Positions 1-9,787 of a DNA stretch of 64,000 nt are shown piece after piece. The DNA is taken from contig NZ_CP022219.1 in NCBI RefSeq assembly GCF_004114915.1, positions 6,416,501 to 6,480,500 of the forward strand. The letters are read 5' to 3'. Position numbers and translations under genes: made by a program. Below the pieces are notes generated by a model. That model saw only the letters and a program-made list of their open reading frames with translations, had not been told where the DNA came from and did not search any database. Position 1 is the stretch's first letter, and every line of letters starts with the position of its first letter. Origin of the DNA: Bradyrhizobium guangxiense. GTDB lineage: Bacteria > Pseudomonadota > Alphaproteobacteria > Rhizobiales > Xanthobacteraceae.

Positions 1-75
1 CGGCGCCTTGTCGCTGATCAGCCCGCGCGCGCTGTCGCGGAGCATCGATTGTTCTTCGGTGAGGACGAGGGCCAT
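1..75 (-). CDS. Acyl-CoA dehydrogenase, N-terminal fragment (cut by window edge)
   Basis: Only the first 25 codons are in the window, read on the minus strand from an ATG at 75-73. They begin MALVLTEEQSML and continue through a DSARGLI stretch. This is the usual opening of acyl-CoA dehydrogenases, where an EEQ..LRD..R helix starts the N-terminal alpha domain. The gene lies downstream of, and on the same strand as, the complete acyl-CoA dehydrogenase at 216-1415, separated by about 140 bases that hold a palindromic repeat. Tandem dehydrogenases of this sort can form heteromeric enzymes (FadE28/FadE29 type), but with 25 residues this is only a suggestion. Confidence 0.7.
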   Translation of the reverse strand, partial: MALVLTEEQSMLRDSARGLISDKAP

Positions 76-110
76 GGTGGTGTTTCCGAATGTCAAAGTC
101 TGTTTGGTTC

Positions 111-213
111 GTCATTCCGGGATGCGCCGCAGGCGCAGGCCCGGAATCCATTTCACAGCAGAGAATGCGGCCTGATGGATTCCGGGTTCGCGCTACGCGC
201 GCCCCGGAATGAC
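111..213. repeat. Palindromic intergenic repeat, GTCATTCCGGGG family
   Basis: The element opens with GTCATTCCGGG and closes with CCCCGGAATGAC, forming an outer inverted repeat, with inner arms around GGCCCGGAATCCAT and ATGGATTCCGGG. Related copies lie at 24269-24368, 44162-44241, 46215-46309 and 48149-48244. It fills the gap between two same-strand acyl-CoA dehydrogenase genes, so its RNA hairpin could act as a terminator or processing site. That role is inferred from position only. Confidence 0.85.
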
Positions 214-215
214 AG

Positions 216-1415
<1,200 letters not shown>

Positions 1416-1554
1416 GGTCGTTTCCATCAAACAAAAATCGACTTGTTGGCGGCGACTCTGGGCCAAGCTTCCGCGGAATTCAACCACTTCCGCGGGGCCG
1501 CATTCGGCTATAGTCGCCCTCGTGGCGGTGCTTGAAAACAAAGAGGAAACGACA

Positions 1555-2100
1555 ATGCGCCTGAAGCTTCTTTCGCCTGGCGAAATGAACGAGAGCCAGC
1601 GGCAGACCTATGACGAGTCGATTGCCGGCAAGCGCGGCAAGCCGCCGGCGCCGATGATGGCCTGGCTCAACAGCCCCGACATGGCCCGTCACGCCACGCG
1701 GCTCGGCGAGGTGCTGCGCTATGACACGATCTTCCCGGCAAAGCTGTCGGAGATCGCGATCCTGGTGACGGCACGGCACTGGACCGCGCATTACGAATGG
1801 TACGCGCATAAGCGCCTCGCGCTCGCCGGCGGCATGGACCCGAAAGTGATCGACGCCATCCGCGACCGCCGCACGCCCGAGTTCGACGATCCCAGGGGCC
1901 GGATGATCTACGACCTCGCGAAGTCGCTGCACGAGGGCCACGGCGTCGAGAAGGGCCTCTACGACGAGGCCGTGAAGCTGCTCGGCGAGCGCGGCGTGGT
2001 CGAGGTGATCGGCCTGTGCGGCTATTACACGCTGGTGTCGATGACGCTGAACACGTTCGAGTTCGGCCTGCCCGAGGGCGAGGTGTCGGAGCTGGCTTAG
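1555..2100 (+). CDS. Carboxymuconolactone decarboxylase family protein
   Basis: A 181-residue helical protein of the CMD/AhpD fold. The motif KLSEIAILVTARHWTAHYEW, followed by AHKRLALAGG, matches the CMD core in which a Glu, an aromatic pair and a His line the active site. There is no CxxC pair, so a peroxidase role like AhpD is unlikely and a decarboxylase or lactone-type activity is more plausible. The start is supported by AGAGGAAAC just upstream. It is divergent from the acyl-CoA dehydrogenase at 216-1415 with about 140 bases between starts, and is followed by a VOC protein gene on the same strand. Its exact reaction cannot be read from the sequence. Confidence 0.85.
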   Translation: MRLKLLSPGEMNESQRQTYDESIAGKRGKPPAPMMAWLNSPDMARHATRLGEVLRYDTIFPAKLSEIAILVTARHWTAHYEWYAHKRLALAGGMDPKVIDAIRDRRTPEFDDPRGRMIYDLAKSLHEGHGVEKGLYDEAVKLLGERGVVEVIGLCGYYTLVSMTLNTFEFGLPEGEVSELA

Positions 2101-2189
2101 TTTCCCATCCGGAAACGCTGGGTTTCGGGATCGGCGGTAGCGCCGCCCCGGGGCCCGCCTTATGTGCGTGGTTTCGCAGGAGCATTCAC

Positions 2190-2681
2190 ATGTCGCAGAG
2201 CCCCGTTCATGCCGGCACCCGGATCGGCCACGTTCACCTCAAGGTCGCCGATCTCGATCGCGCGCTCGGCTTCTATTGTGGCGTGCTCGGCTTCGAGCTG
2301 ATGCAGAAGATGGGCTCGGGCGCGGCCTTCATCTCGGCCGGCGGCTATCACCATCACATCGGGCTCAACACCTGGGAGAGCAAGGGCGGCTCGCCGCCCC
2401 CGCCGGGCACCACGGGGCTCTATCACACCGCCATTCTCTATCCGACGCGGGCCGCGCTGGCCGATGCGCTGCATCGCGTGCTCACGGCCGGCATTGCGCT
2501 GGATGGCGCCAGCGATCACGGCGTCAGCGAGGCGCTGTATTTGCGCGATCCCGACCAGAACGGCGTGGAGCTGTATTGGGATAAGCCCAGGGAGCAATGG
2601 CCGTTCGGGCCGGATGGCAAGCTTGCGATGATGACGAAGCGACTGGATGTCGAGGCGCTGCTGAGGGATCGGGAAACGTAA
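2190..2681 (+). CDS. VOC family protein (glyoxalase/extradiol dioxygenase fold)
   Basis: A 163-residue single-unit vicinal oxygen chelate protein, probably with two beta-alpha-beta-beta-beta modules. Candidate metal ligands are His16 in GHVHLKVADLDRA, His79 in LYHTAI and Glu128 in NGVELYWD, with RDPDQNGVELYWD the usual C-terminal signature. Such proteins resemble CatE-like catechol 2,3-dioxygenases and glyoxalases. CAGGAG lies 8 bases before the ATG. It is 90 bases downstream of the CMD-family gene and may share its transcript; aromatic ring-cleavage products would suit both folds, but that is inference. Confidence 0.88.
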   Translation: MSQSPVHAGTRIGHVHLKVADLDRALGFYCGVLGFELMQKMGSGAAFISAGGYHHHIGLNTWESKGGSPPPPGTTGLYHTAILYPTRAALADALHRVLTAGIALDGASDHGVSEALYLRDPDQNGVELYWDKPREQWPFGPDGKLAMMTKRLDVEALLRDRET

Positions 2682-2682
2682 G

Positions 2683-2775
2683 GCCGTAGGGTGAGTTAGG
2701 CGAAGCCGTAACCCACCATGTCTCCGCAAGAACGGGGCGAAGTTGGCGGATTACGCTTCGCTAATCCGCCCTACG
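2683..2775. repeat. Palindromic repeat, GGCGGATTACGC/CCCTACG type
   Basis: Two adjacent hairpins: one around GTAGGGTGAGTTAGGCGAAG with GTAACCCACC, the other GGCGGATTACGC with GCTAATCCGCCCTACG. The same type of sequence recurs at 45220-45305 (GGTGGGTTAGCGCAGCG, GTAACCCACC) and in weaker form at 58815-58880. The element lies between convergent genes and runs into the 3' end of the MFS gene at 2761, whose last codons and stop lie inside it. Confidence 0.8.
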
Positions 2776-3999
2776 AAGCCTTTTCCCACGCACCATGATC
2801 AACGCAGCCGCCGCCACCTCCAGCGCGATGCAGAGATAGAACGGCAGCGAATAGCCGCCGGACCAATCGCGCAAGGCCCCGACCACACCGGGGCCGAAGG
2901 CGTAGGTGACCTGGTTGATCGCGGTGTTGAGGCTGATCAGCACGCCGAACGCGGCACTGTCGAATTCCTGCTGCACGATCAGCGACGGCAGTGTGATGAG
3001 GTTGCCGACCGAGAAGCCGAACCCCGCGCAGGCCGCGATCAGCACGTAATCATTGTGCAGGTTGACGACGACCAGCAGCGCCGCGGCCTGGCTGAGGAAC
3101 GACAGCGCGGAGGCCAGCCGCTGATTGAGACGGTCGATCACCAGCGAGAACAGCACGCGGCCGACAACCGCCATGGCGGTCAGCACCGCGACGGCGACCG
3201 CGGCGCGTTCGCGGCCGATCACGGGATCGAGGAACGAGATCAGGTGCACGATGAAGCCGACCTGCGCGAACAGCACCAAGGCAAAAGCAATGGTCACCGT
3301 GAGGAAGCCGACATCGCGCAGCGCATGGCTGCGGATCTCCGTCGATGATTGCGGCTTCGCCTTCGCCGCCGCGTGCCAGCCATGGTGTTCGGGCGGCCGG
3401 CCGACAACGAGAAGGATCACCGGCAGCAGCAGCACCAGCATGGCGCCGGCGGCGATGTACATCGCGCTGGCAAAGCCGACATGGCCGATCAGCGTCACCA
3501 GCAGCGGCACGCCGGCGATGCCGCCAAAGCTGGCGCCGTTGAGCGCGAGGCTGATCGCCATGCCGCGCTTGTGGTCGAACCACAGGCTGATCGTGTTGGT
3601 GATCATGGCGAGACTGGTGCCGGCCCAGCCGAAGGCGAGCACGGCATCGGCGAGATAGAGCTGCCAGGGCTCGCGCACCGTGCCGATCGCAACGCCAGCT
3701 GCCGCCATCGCCAGCGTTCCGGCGATCAGGCTGAGGCGGGGGCCGTATTTCCGCACGGCTTCGCCGACGAAGACGACGAGCAGCGCGCCGAACAGATAGA
3801 AGAACGTCGTGCCTGATGAGATCAGCGTGGTCGGCCAGCCGCGGGCACGCTGAAGCTCGGCGACATAGACGCTTTGGCCGTAGAAGCCGAGCCCCCAGCC
3901 GAAGGTCGCAAGCAGGAAACAGACCGCAACGATGCGCCAGCCTTCATAGCGGAAGGAGGATTCGTCGATCGGGGTCGCGTGGCGGGGATTGTCGAGCAT
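2761..3999 (-). CDS. MFS transporter (monocarboxylate/oxalate-formate-like)
   Basis: A 412-residue integral membrane carrier with about 12 hydrophobic segments. The first, after SFRYEGWRIVAVCFLLATFGW, is followed by GFYGQSVYVAELQRARGWP, the N-terminal pattern of the monocarboxylate and oxalate/formate branch of MFS. A central hydrophilic loop around HAAAKAKPQSSTE splits the halves. The start MLDNPRHATP was chosen because AAAGGAGAAG stands 7 bases upstream; the longer frame adds 29 unlikely residues. The gene follows another MFS gene on the same strand. The last five codons and stop fall inside a palindromic repeat, so the tail may differ from orthologues. The substrate is unknown. Confidence 0.88.
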   Translation of the reverse strand: MLDNPRHATPIDESSFRYEGWRIVAVCFLLATFGWGLGFYGQSVYVAELQRARGWPTTLISSGTTFFYLFGALLVVFVGEAVRKYGPRLSLIAGTLAMAAAGVAIGTVREPWQLYLADAVLAFGWAGTSLAMITNTISLWFDHKRGMAISLALNGASFGGIAGVPLLVTLIGHVGFASAMYIAAGAMLVLLLPVILLVVGRPPEHHGWHAAAKAKPQSSTEIRSHALRDVGFLTVTIAFALVLFAQVGFIVHLISFLDPVIGRERAAVAVAVLTAMAVVGRVLFSLVIDRLNQRLASALSFLSQAAALLVVVNLHNDYVLIAACAGFGFSVGNLITLPSLIVQQEFDSAAFGVLISLNTAINQVTYAFGPGVVGALRDWSGGYSLPFYLCIALEVAAAALIMVRGKRLRRAD

Positions 4000-4083
4000 T
4001 CGCGCTTCTCCTTTGTCTCCCCCGCGAGCGCCTTGCATCACGCCCGTCTGTTGATGACGAGCATCATGTAACAACCGGCCTTT

Positions 4084-4112
4084 CAAAAATCACTTCGACC
4101 CGGATCGAAGTG
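4084..4112 (-). terminator. Rho-independent terminator after the MFS gene at 4141-5394
   Basis: Read on the minus strand, CACTTCGA-TCCGGG-TCGAAGTG forms a perfect 8-bp stem with a 6-base loop and is followed directly by ATTTTTG. It starts 28 bases after the stop codon of the upstream MFS gene. The palindrome could also be an operator for the next gene, but the T-run favours a terminator. Confidence 0.65.
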
Positions 4113-4140
4113 TCAATGCTGCTGACAGCCTCCCGCCAGT

Positions 4141-5394
4141 TCAGACCGCGTCCGGGAACTCGCCCATCGCCGCCTCCAGCCTCGCCTTGCGGCGGCGGGC
4201 CCAGGAGACCAGCGAGAGCACGACGAGGCCGAGAACGACAGGCGGGAACACCACCAGGTTCCCCGCCGCCCAGCCGTAATTGGCGAGCAATTGGCCGGAG
4301 GAGAACGAGCCGATCGCCATCATGCCGAACACCAGGAAGTCGTTGAAGGCCTGCACCTTGTTGCGCTCCTGCGGCCGATGAGTCTCCAGCACCAGCGCGG
4401 AGGCGCCGATGAAGGAGAAATTCCACCCCACGCCGAGCACGATCAGCGTGGCCCAGAAATGCATCGCGGTGAGACCGGAGAGGCCGATGCTGGCGGCACC
4501 GGCTTCCAGCAGCAGGCCGGCGGCGACGATCTTCGGGGCGCCGAAGCGGGCGATCAGCGCGCCGGTAAAGAAGCTCGGCCCGTACATCGCGACGATATGC
4601 CATTGAATGCCGAAATTGGAATCGGACACGGACAGGCCGCACAGCTTCATGGCGAGCGGCGCCGAGGTCATCACCAGATTCATCATGGGATAGGAGATGA
4701 CGCCGCACAGCGCCGCCGCGATGAAGCGCGGCTGGGTTACGATGGTGAGCAGCGGCCGGCCGCCATGCAGATCGGCCGGCGCGGGCTTCGGCATATCGAC
4801 GCCGGCAACGATGCCCATCGCGACCAGCGCCACCGCGGCCTGCACCAGGAAGCTGAAGGCGAACAGATAGGGCTGCCAGACATCCATGGTCCATTGCACG
4901 AGCTGCGGACCGAGCACGCCGGCGAACACGCCGCCCGCCATCACCCAGGACACCGCCTTGGGCCGGTAGGCCGCGCTGGCGCCGTCGGCGGCGGCGAAGC
5001 GATAGGATTGCGCGACGGAGCCATAGAGGCCGCCGAGGAAGGTCGCGATGCAGAACAGCGCGAACGAGCCGTGCAGGATCGCGAACGAGCCGAGCAGACC
5101 TGTGATCGCGCCGAGGCTAGTTCCGATCACGAAAGCCGCGCGGCGGCCGAAACGGCGCGAGATCGCGCCGGTCGGCAGCGTGCCGGCGGCAAGCCCGACC
5201 ACATACATCGAGATCGGCACGGTCGCGAATGACATGTCGGGCGCGAGCGTGGCGCCGACGATCGCGCCGGTGGCGAAGATCACGGCCGAGTTGGCACCGG
5301 TCAGCGCCTGAGCCGCAGCCAGGCGCACCACATTGGCGCGGACGCGGGCGTCGTCGGCGATCTCATTGGCTGTCGTCACGTCCAGCATCGGCAT
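4141..5394 (-). CDS. MFS transporter
   Basis: A 417-residue carrier with about 12 membrane segments. AISRRFGRRAAFVIG after TM2 is the MFS motif A region. The start used is MPMLDVTTANEIADDARVRAN; MLDV two codons later is equally possible. The sequence GGGGCGGAA directly upstream is a fair ribosome site, whereas the longest frame adds 36 residues with no membrane character. A hairpin terminator at 4084-4112 separates it from the following MFS gene, so the two are probably not one transcript. It is divergent from the S9 peptidase gene at 5600. The substrate cannot be told; overall it resembles the YfmO/Bcr-like drug or metabolite exporters of Bradyrhizobium. Confidence 0.87.
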   Translation of the reverse strand: MPMLDVTTANEIADDARVRANVVRLAAAQALTGANSAVIFATGAIVGATLAPDMSFATVPISMYVVGLAAGTLPTGAISRRFGRRAAFVIGTSLGAITGLLGSFAILHGSFALFCIATFLGGLYGSVAQSYRFAAADGASAAYRPKAVSWVMAGGVFAGVLGPQLVQWTMDVWQPYLFAFSFLVQAAVALVAMGIVAGVDMPKPAPADLHGGRPLLTIVTQPRFIAAALCGVISYPMMNLVMTSAPLAMKLCGLSVSDSNFGIQWHIVAMYGPSFFTGALIARFGAPKIVAAGLLLEAGAASIGLSGLTAMHFWATLIVLGVGWNFSFIGASALVLETHRPQERNKVQAFNDFLVFGMMAIGSFSSGQLLANYGWAAGNLVVFPPVVLGLVVLSLVSWARRRKARLEAAMGEFPDAV

Positions 5395-5599
5395 TTCCGC
5401 CCCAAGGGACTTTCGAGCGCTCTGTTGATTCGCGGCACTATGGAGGGGCGTGGAAGGGCGGGCAACCGGCGCAAACGGGCGCGGGCCATGCCCGTGACGC
5501 AATCGGTGTGATGATAGCGGGCCGCGGCCTTGACGGCTTGCGCTCGATCAAATCCTATCCGCGGCAATCTCGGGGCATTCCGTTCATCAGGAGTTGTTC

Positions 5600-7666
5600 A
5601 TGTCCGTCGACGACCGGCCCACGCTTCAAGCTCCCGACGACGATCCCTTTCTGTGGCTCGAGGAGATCGAAGGCAAGCAGGCGCTCGATTTCGTCGAGCG
5701 GCAGAACAGCCTGACGCTCAGCGCGTTCGGCGGCAAGGCCTTCGAGCACGACCGCGATCTCCTCGCTGGGATCTACGACCGCCCCGATAACATTCCCTAT
5801 GTCAGCCGGCGCGGCTCCGACCTGCACAATCTCTGGAAGGACGCCGTCAACCCGCGCGGGCTGTGGCGGCGGACTACGCTTGCAGAGTTTCGCGAAGCCA
5901 GTCCAGCATGGGAGACCATACTGGACATCGATCAGCTCGCGCGCGACGAAAACGAGGATTGGCTGCTCGGCGGGATCGCCAGCACGCCGGGAAACTCACG
6001 CGTCGTTCTGAGCCTGTCGCGCGGCGGCAGCGATGCGGTGACGCTGCGCGAATTCGACATGATGACGAAGCGCTTCGTCGTGGGCGGCTTCACGCTGCCG
6101 GAAGCGAAGGGCGGCGTCGACTGGCTCGATGCCGACACGCTGCTGCTGTCGAGCGCCCATGGCGAGGGCATGGCGACGAGCTCGGGCTATGCGCGGACGG
6201 TTCGGCTGTGGCGGCGCGGACAGCCGGTCGACCAGGCCGAAATCATCGCCGAGACCACCGCCGATCACATGGTGATCTATGGCATGAGCGACGACACCGG
6301 ATCTGAGCCGCGGGTCTGGATCGTCGACCAGATCGACTTCTTCGACCACGCGATCCGGCTGCGCGATGCGGCGGGCGCGATGACCAAGTTCGATCTGCCG
6401 ACCGGCATCTGGCTGCAGGCCCATGGCGACTGGTTCGCAATGAAGCTGCGCAAGGACTGGACGGCCGGGGGGCGAACCTATGCCACCGACACCGTGCTCG
6501 GCATCTCGCTGTCGGCGTTCCTGAACGGCAGCCGCGACTTTGCCGTGCTGTTCGAGCCGTCGCCGCGGCGCGCCTTGCAGGGCCTGTTCTGGGCGGCGGG
6601 CAAGCTTGTGCTGTCGATCCTCGACGAGCTGCGTCCACGCTTCGAGATCTGCACGCCGTCCGCGGCCGGCTGGAAGCGCGAGATGCTTTCCGGCCTGCCG
6701 GAAATCGGCGTCATCGACGTCTGGACGCTCGATCGCCATCCTAGCGAGAGCAACGGCGATCTGCTCGCCAATGTGCAGGATCCGCTCACGCCGCCATCGC
6801 TGCTTCTGATCGAGCGCGGCGTCGCGAGCCCGACCGTGCTGAAGCAGGCGCCGAAGACGTTCACCGCCGACGGGCTCAGAGTGACGCAGCACGAGGCGGT
6901 CTCCGTCGACGGCGAGCGCATTCCCTATGTGCAGACCGGCCCCGCGAGCGAGACCGGCGATGCGCCGGTCTATATGAGCGCCTATGGCGGCTTCGCTGTT
7001 GCGGTGAAGCCGTACTACAATTCCTCGCTCGGCAAGCTCTGGCTCGAGCGCGGCGGCACCACGGTGCAGGCGAATTTGCGCGGCGGCGGCGAGTTCGGCA
7101 CGCGCTGGCACGATGCCGGGCGCCTCGCCGGCAAGAAATTATCGCATGACGATTTCGCGGCCGTTGCAACCGATCTCGTGCGACGCGGCGTGACTCGTGC
7201 GAAGCGCATCGCCGCGCAGGGCGGCTCGAACGGCGGCATCCTCATCACCAACATGCTGGTGCGCTACCCCGAGCGCTTCGGCGCGCTGTTCTGCACCATC
7301 CCGCTGATCGACATGCGCCGCTACACAAAGTTGCTCGCCGGTGCGAGCTGGATCGCGGAATATGGCGATCCGGACAAGCCCGAGGAGTGGGAGTGGCTGA
7401 AGACCTACTCGGCCTATCACAACGCAAAAGCCGGCCAGTCCTATCCGCCGATCCTGATCGCGACCACGCGGCGCGACGACCGCGTCCATCCGGGCCACGC
7501 GCGCAAGATGGCCGCGAAGCTGCAGGCGATGGGCTATGAAGCCTGGTTCTATGAGCCGGCCGCCGGCGGTCACGGCTACGGCAAGGACAACAAGGAGCGC
7601 GCCGGCTTCGAGGTGCTCGGCTTCCGATTCCTGAAAGACAAGATCGGGTGGAAGGATGAGGGCTAG
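5600..7666 (+). CDS. Prolyl oligopeptidase family serine peptidase (S9)
   Basis: A 688-residue cytosolic peptidase with no signal peptide. The N-terminal part, DDPFLWLEEIEGKQALDFVE, is the standard opening of S9A enzymes and leads into the beta-propeller. The C-terminal alpha/beta hydrolase domain has the nucleophile Ser543 in AAQGGSNGG, an acidic pair Asp626/Asp627 in RRDDRVHPGHARK and His658 in GGHGYG, giving a complete triad. The length is in the family range. CAGGAG sits 6 bases before the ATG at 5600; an in-frame TTG two codons earlier is less likely. It should cleave short proline-containing peptides. It is convergent with the methyltransferase gene, only 17 bases apart. Confidence 0.93.
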   Translation: MSVDDRPTLQAPDDDPFLWLEEIEGKQALDFVERQNSLTLSAFGGKAFEHDRDLLAGIYDRPDNIPYVSRRGSDLHNLWKDAVNPRGLWRRTTLAEFREASPAWETILDIDQLARDENEDWLLGGIASTPGNSRVVLSLSRGGSDAVTLREFDMMTKRFVVGGFTLPEAKGGVDWLDADTLLLSSAHGEGMATSSGYARTVRLWRRGQPVDQAEIIAETTADHMVIYGMSDDTGSEPRVWIVDQIDFFDHAIRLRDAAGAMTKFDLPTGIWLQAHGDWFAMKLRKDWTAGGRTYATDTVLGISLSAFLNGSRDFAVLFEPSPRRALQGLFWAAGKLVLSILDELRPRFEICTPSAAGWKREMLSGLPEIGVIDVWTLDRHPSESNGDLLANVQDPLTPPSLLLIERGVASPTVLKQAPKTFTADGLRVTQHEAVSVDGERIPYVQTGPASETGDAPVYMSAYGGFAVAVKPYYNSSLGKLWLERGGTTVQANLRGGGEFGTRWHDAGRLAGKKLSHDDFAAVATDLVRRGVTRAKRIAAQGGSNGGILITNMLVRYPERFGALFCTIPLIDMRRYTKLLAGASWIAEYGDPDKPEEWEWLKTYSAYHNAKAGQSYPPILIATTRRDDRVHPGHARKMAAKLQAMGYEAWFYEPAAGGHGYGKDNKERAGFEVLGFRFLKDKIGWKDEG

Positions 7667-7683
7667 CGTTCGGGCGTGACGAC

Positions 7684-8358
7684 CTATGACCGCGAAAACA
7701 CCAGCGTCAGATTATTCGCGGGCATCTCGATTATATCGACGAGGCCGAGGCCGACCGCCTTTGCCAGCTTCTCGACGTCGACGACATCGCGTACGCCCCA
7801 TTCGGGATTGCCTTCGCGCAAGGAGGTGTCGAACACCGCATTGCTGAGCGCGGTGTGCTTGCCGTCGCGCTTGAAGGGGCCGTAGAGGAACAGCTTGCCG
7901 TCGGCGCGCAGATAGCGGCCGGCGCCGGCGAACAGGCCCTCGGCCACGGCCCACGGCGCGATGTGGATGACATTGGCGCAGAACACGGCTGCAAGATTTG
8001 TCGGCCCCTGCCCGCTCTTCATCTCCGGACACCAGTCGGGATCGGCGAGGTCGATCCGCAAGGGTGAGCGAATGTTCGGCAGGCCGGCATAGACGCGCCA
8101 GGCCTCGATGCTCTTGAGATGGCGGTGGTTGAGGTCGCTCGGCCACCAGATCAGGGACGGCGTGTGGCGGGCGAAATGAACCACGTGCTGGCCGGTTCCG
8201 CTGCCGAGTTCGACCACGTTGCCGGTCCAGCCGGCAAGGTGCTTCTCCAGCGCTGCCCAGATCGGCTCGTGATTGCGGTGGAACGCCGGCGCATCGAGCC
8301 GCCCGTCCGGCTCGACCCGTCCGCCATCCCTGCCAAATTCGACGACATATTCAGCCAA
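7684..8358 (-). CDS. DUF938 family SAM-dependent methyltransferase
   Basis: A 224-residue class I methyltransferase-like protein. Near the N-terminus APAFHRNHEPI is the DUF938 family signature, followed by the SAM-binding glycine loop VVELGSGTGQHVVHFA and the acidic strand-2 end WWPSDLN. CANVIHIAPWAV and LFLYGPFKRDGKHTA complete the fold. The methyl acceptor is not known for this family. The start is taken at the first ATG, 8358; the region upstream is shared with the divergent sox operon, whose first start is 236 bases away. Confidence 0.9.
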   Translation of the reverse strand: MAEYVVEFGRDGGRVEPDGRLDAPAFHRNHEPIWAALEKHLAGWTGNVVELGSGTGQHVVHFARHTPSLIWWPSDLNHRHLKSIEAWRVYAGLPNIRSPLRIDLADPDWCPEMKSGQGPTNLAAVFCANVIHIAPWAVAEGLFAGAGRYLRADGKLFLYGPFKRDGKHTALSNAVFDTSLREGNPEWGVRDVVDVEKLAKAVGLGLVDIIEMPANNLTLVFSRS

Positions 8359-8594
8359 GCGAAGTCCCCAAAAAATCTGAAACGGAACGGGAGGCCATAA
8401 GGACCAAACGCCCTAGAATAATTTGCTAGTGCCAGCCTATTGGATGAACGAACTATCTCATCGGTTGTAATAGGGAGGATATTAACTCCATTTTGCCGCG
8501 TGCATAGTCTTGATTGTCAGGCGATGCCCTTTGTGCTTTTGAACCCCTATATTTCCACGAACGAGATCATCGACATAACGCCTGGGACGATGCC
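8359..8594. other. Divergent intergenic region before the sox operon
   Basis: A 236-base region, AT-richer than its surroundings, between the DUF938 gene and soxX. It must hold the sox promoter, but I see no clear -35/-10 pair or long palindrome that would mark a SoxR-type operator, and no convincing ORF. Confidence 0.4.
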
Positions 8595-8945
8595 TTGACC
8601 GCCTTCCCCTGCAAGCCTGCCATCCTGCTGGCGCTGGCCCTCTGCGCCGGCGCGGCTCCGGCACAGGCGCAATCCGCTGTCGCCGACGGCCGAAAGCTTG
8701 CTTTCGACCGCGGCAAGGGCAATTGCCTGACCTGCCACGTCATCCAGGGCGGCGACCTGCCGGGAACGATCGGTCCGGAACTGAAGGACCTCAAGGCCAA
8801 ATACCCCGATCGCAACGAGCTCACCGCGATCATCTTCGACGAGACCAAGCGCAACCCGCAAACCATGATGCCGCCGTTCGGCCGGAACCGGATTTTGACC
8901 GAACAGGAGATCAGCGCGATCGTTGATTTCCTGCAGACGCTGTAA
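8595..8945 (+). CDS. soxX: SoxX, sulfur-oxidizing c-type cytochrome
   Basis: A 116-residue periplasmic monoheme cytochrome c, partner of SoxA in the complex that oxidatively attaches thiosulfate to SoxY. The signal peptide covers about residues 1-25 (PAILLALALCAGAAPAQA). Heme attachment is C44-L-T-C47-H48 and the distal Met lies in QTMMPPFGRN (Met91 or Met92). There is no in-frame ATG near the signal peptide, so I take the TTG at 8595 as start; the longer frame from 8514 would put 27 residues before the signal sequence. First gene of the operon soxXYZA-K-B, with soxY 25 bases downstream. Confidence 0.9.
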   Translation: MTAFPCKPAILLALALCAGAAPAQAQSAVADGRKLAFDRGKGNCLTCHVIQGGDLPGTIGPELKDLKAKYPDRNELTAIIFDETKRNPQTMMPPFGRNRILTEQEISAIVDFLQTL

Positions 8946-8970
8946 CGGCCGGCTGCCCAGGAGACCCGAG

Positions 8971-9462
8971 ATGACCACGACCACCGGCCCGCTTGCGACA
9001 AGGCGCCTGATCCTTCAGGGCGCGGCCTGTGTCGCACTGCTCGGCCTTGGCAATCTGCCGTTCGCCGCGGCGCCGGCGCGCGCCGCGGCCAACGACAAAT
9101 ATCCGGAAGAGGCCTTCAAGCAGAAGAGCGAGGCCGACGCGATCAAGGCGCTCTATGGCAAGTCCGCCGAGCCGTCCGACAAGGTCAAGCTCGATGCGCC
9201 GGAGATCGCCGAGAACGGCGGCGTCGTGCCGGTCTCGGTGACGACGACCCTCGATAAGGTGACCTCGATCTCGTTCCTCGTGGCCGAGAACCCGTTCGCG
9301 CTCGCAGCATCCTACCGGATCGCCGACGGCACGATCCCGGCCGTGGCCAACCGGCTGAAGATGGCCAAGACCACCAACCTGGTCGCCATCGTCGAGGCTG
9401 ACGGCAAGCTCTACAGCGCGACCAAGGAAGTGAAGGTCACCGTCGGCGGCTGCGGCGGCTAG
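8971..9462 (+). CDS. soxY: SoxY, thiosulfate-binding sulfur carrier
   Basis: A 163-residue periplasmic protein that carries sulfur intermediates on a C-terminal cysteine. The protein ends VTVGGCGG, the diagnostic swinging arm, with Cys161 as the carrier thiol. The N-terminus has TRRLILQGAACVALLGLG with a twin-arginine pair (Arg11-Arg12), then an ARA-A cleavage site near residue 38, so Tat export with SoxZ is likely. CAGGAG is placed 9 bases before the ATG. soxZ follows after 13 bases, and its ribosome site AGGAGG overlaps the soxY stop codon, suggesting coupled translation of the heterodimer. Confidence 0.96.
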   Translation: MTTTTGPLATRRLILQGAACVALLGLGNLPFAAAPARAAANDKYPEEAFKQKSEADAIKALYGKSAEPSDKVKLDAPEIAENGGVVPVSVTTTLDKVTSISFLVAENPFALAASYRIADGTIPAVANRLKMAKTTNLVAIVEADGKLYSATKEVKVTVGGCGG

Positions 9463-9475
9463 GAGGATCGGTCCG

Positions 9476-9787
9476 ATGGCATCAAGCATTCGCGTGCGCG
9501 CAACCTCCAACGGCGACATCACCGAGGTGCAGGCGCTGATCCAGCACCCCATGGACACCGGCCTGGTCAAGAATCCCAACGGCGAATTGATCCCGGCGCA
9601 CTATATCCAGCAGCTGAAGTTCGAATGGAACGGCAAGGACGTGTTCGTCGCCGATTGGGGCACTGCGGTCTCCAAGGACCCCTATGTCAAATTCAGCTTC
9701 AAGGGCGCCAAGAAGGGCGACGAGATCAAGATCTCCTGGACCGACAACAAGGGTGCGTCGGATACGACCACCGCGAAGATCGCCTGA
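9476..9787 (+). CDS. soxZ: SoxZ, partner of SoxY
   Basis: A 103-residue beta-sandwich protein without a signal peptide. It is known to form the SoxYZ heterodimer and to be exported together with SoxY. The family signature is visible in EVQALIQHPMDTGLVKN and the C-terminal WTDNKGASDTTTAKI. It starts with MASSIRVRA after AGGAGG. Its stop shares one base with the soxA start (TGATG at 9785-9789), the usual arrangement for translational coupling. Confidence 0.96.
   Translation: MASSIRVRATSNGDITEVQALIQHPMDTGLVKNPNGELIPAHYIQQLKFEWNGKDVFVADWGTAVSKDPYVKFSFKGAKKGDEIKISWTDNKGASDTTTAKIA

Noticed and set aside
4091..4112. Palindrome read as a TetR-type operator
   Set aside because: The T-run after it on the minus strand and its place behind a stop codon fit a terminator better, although the two roles are not exclusive.
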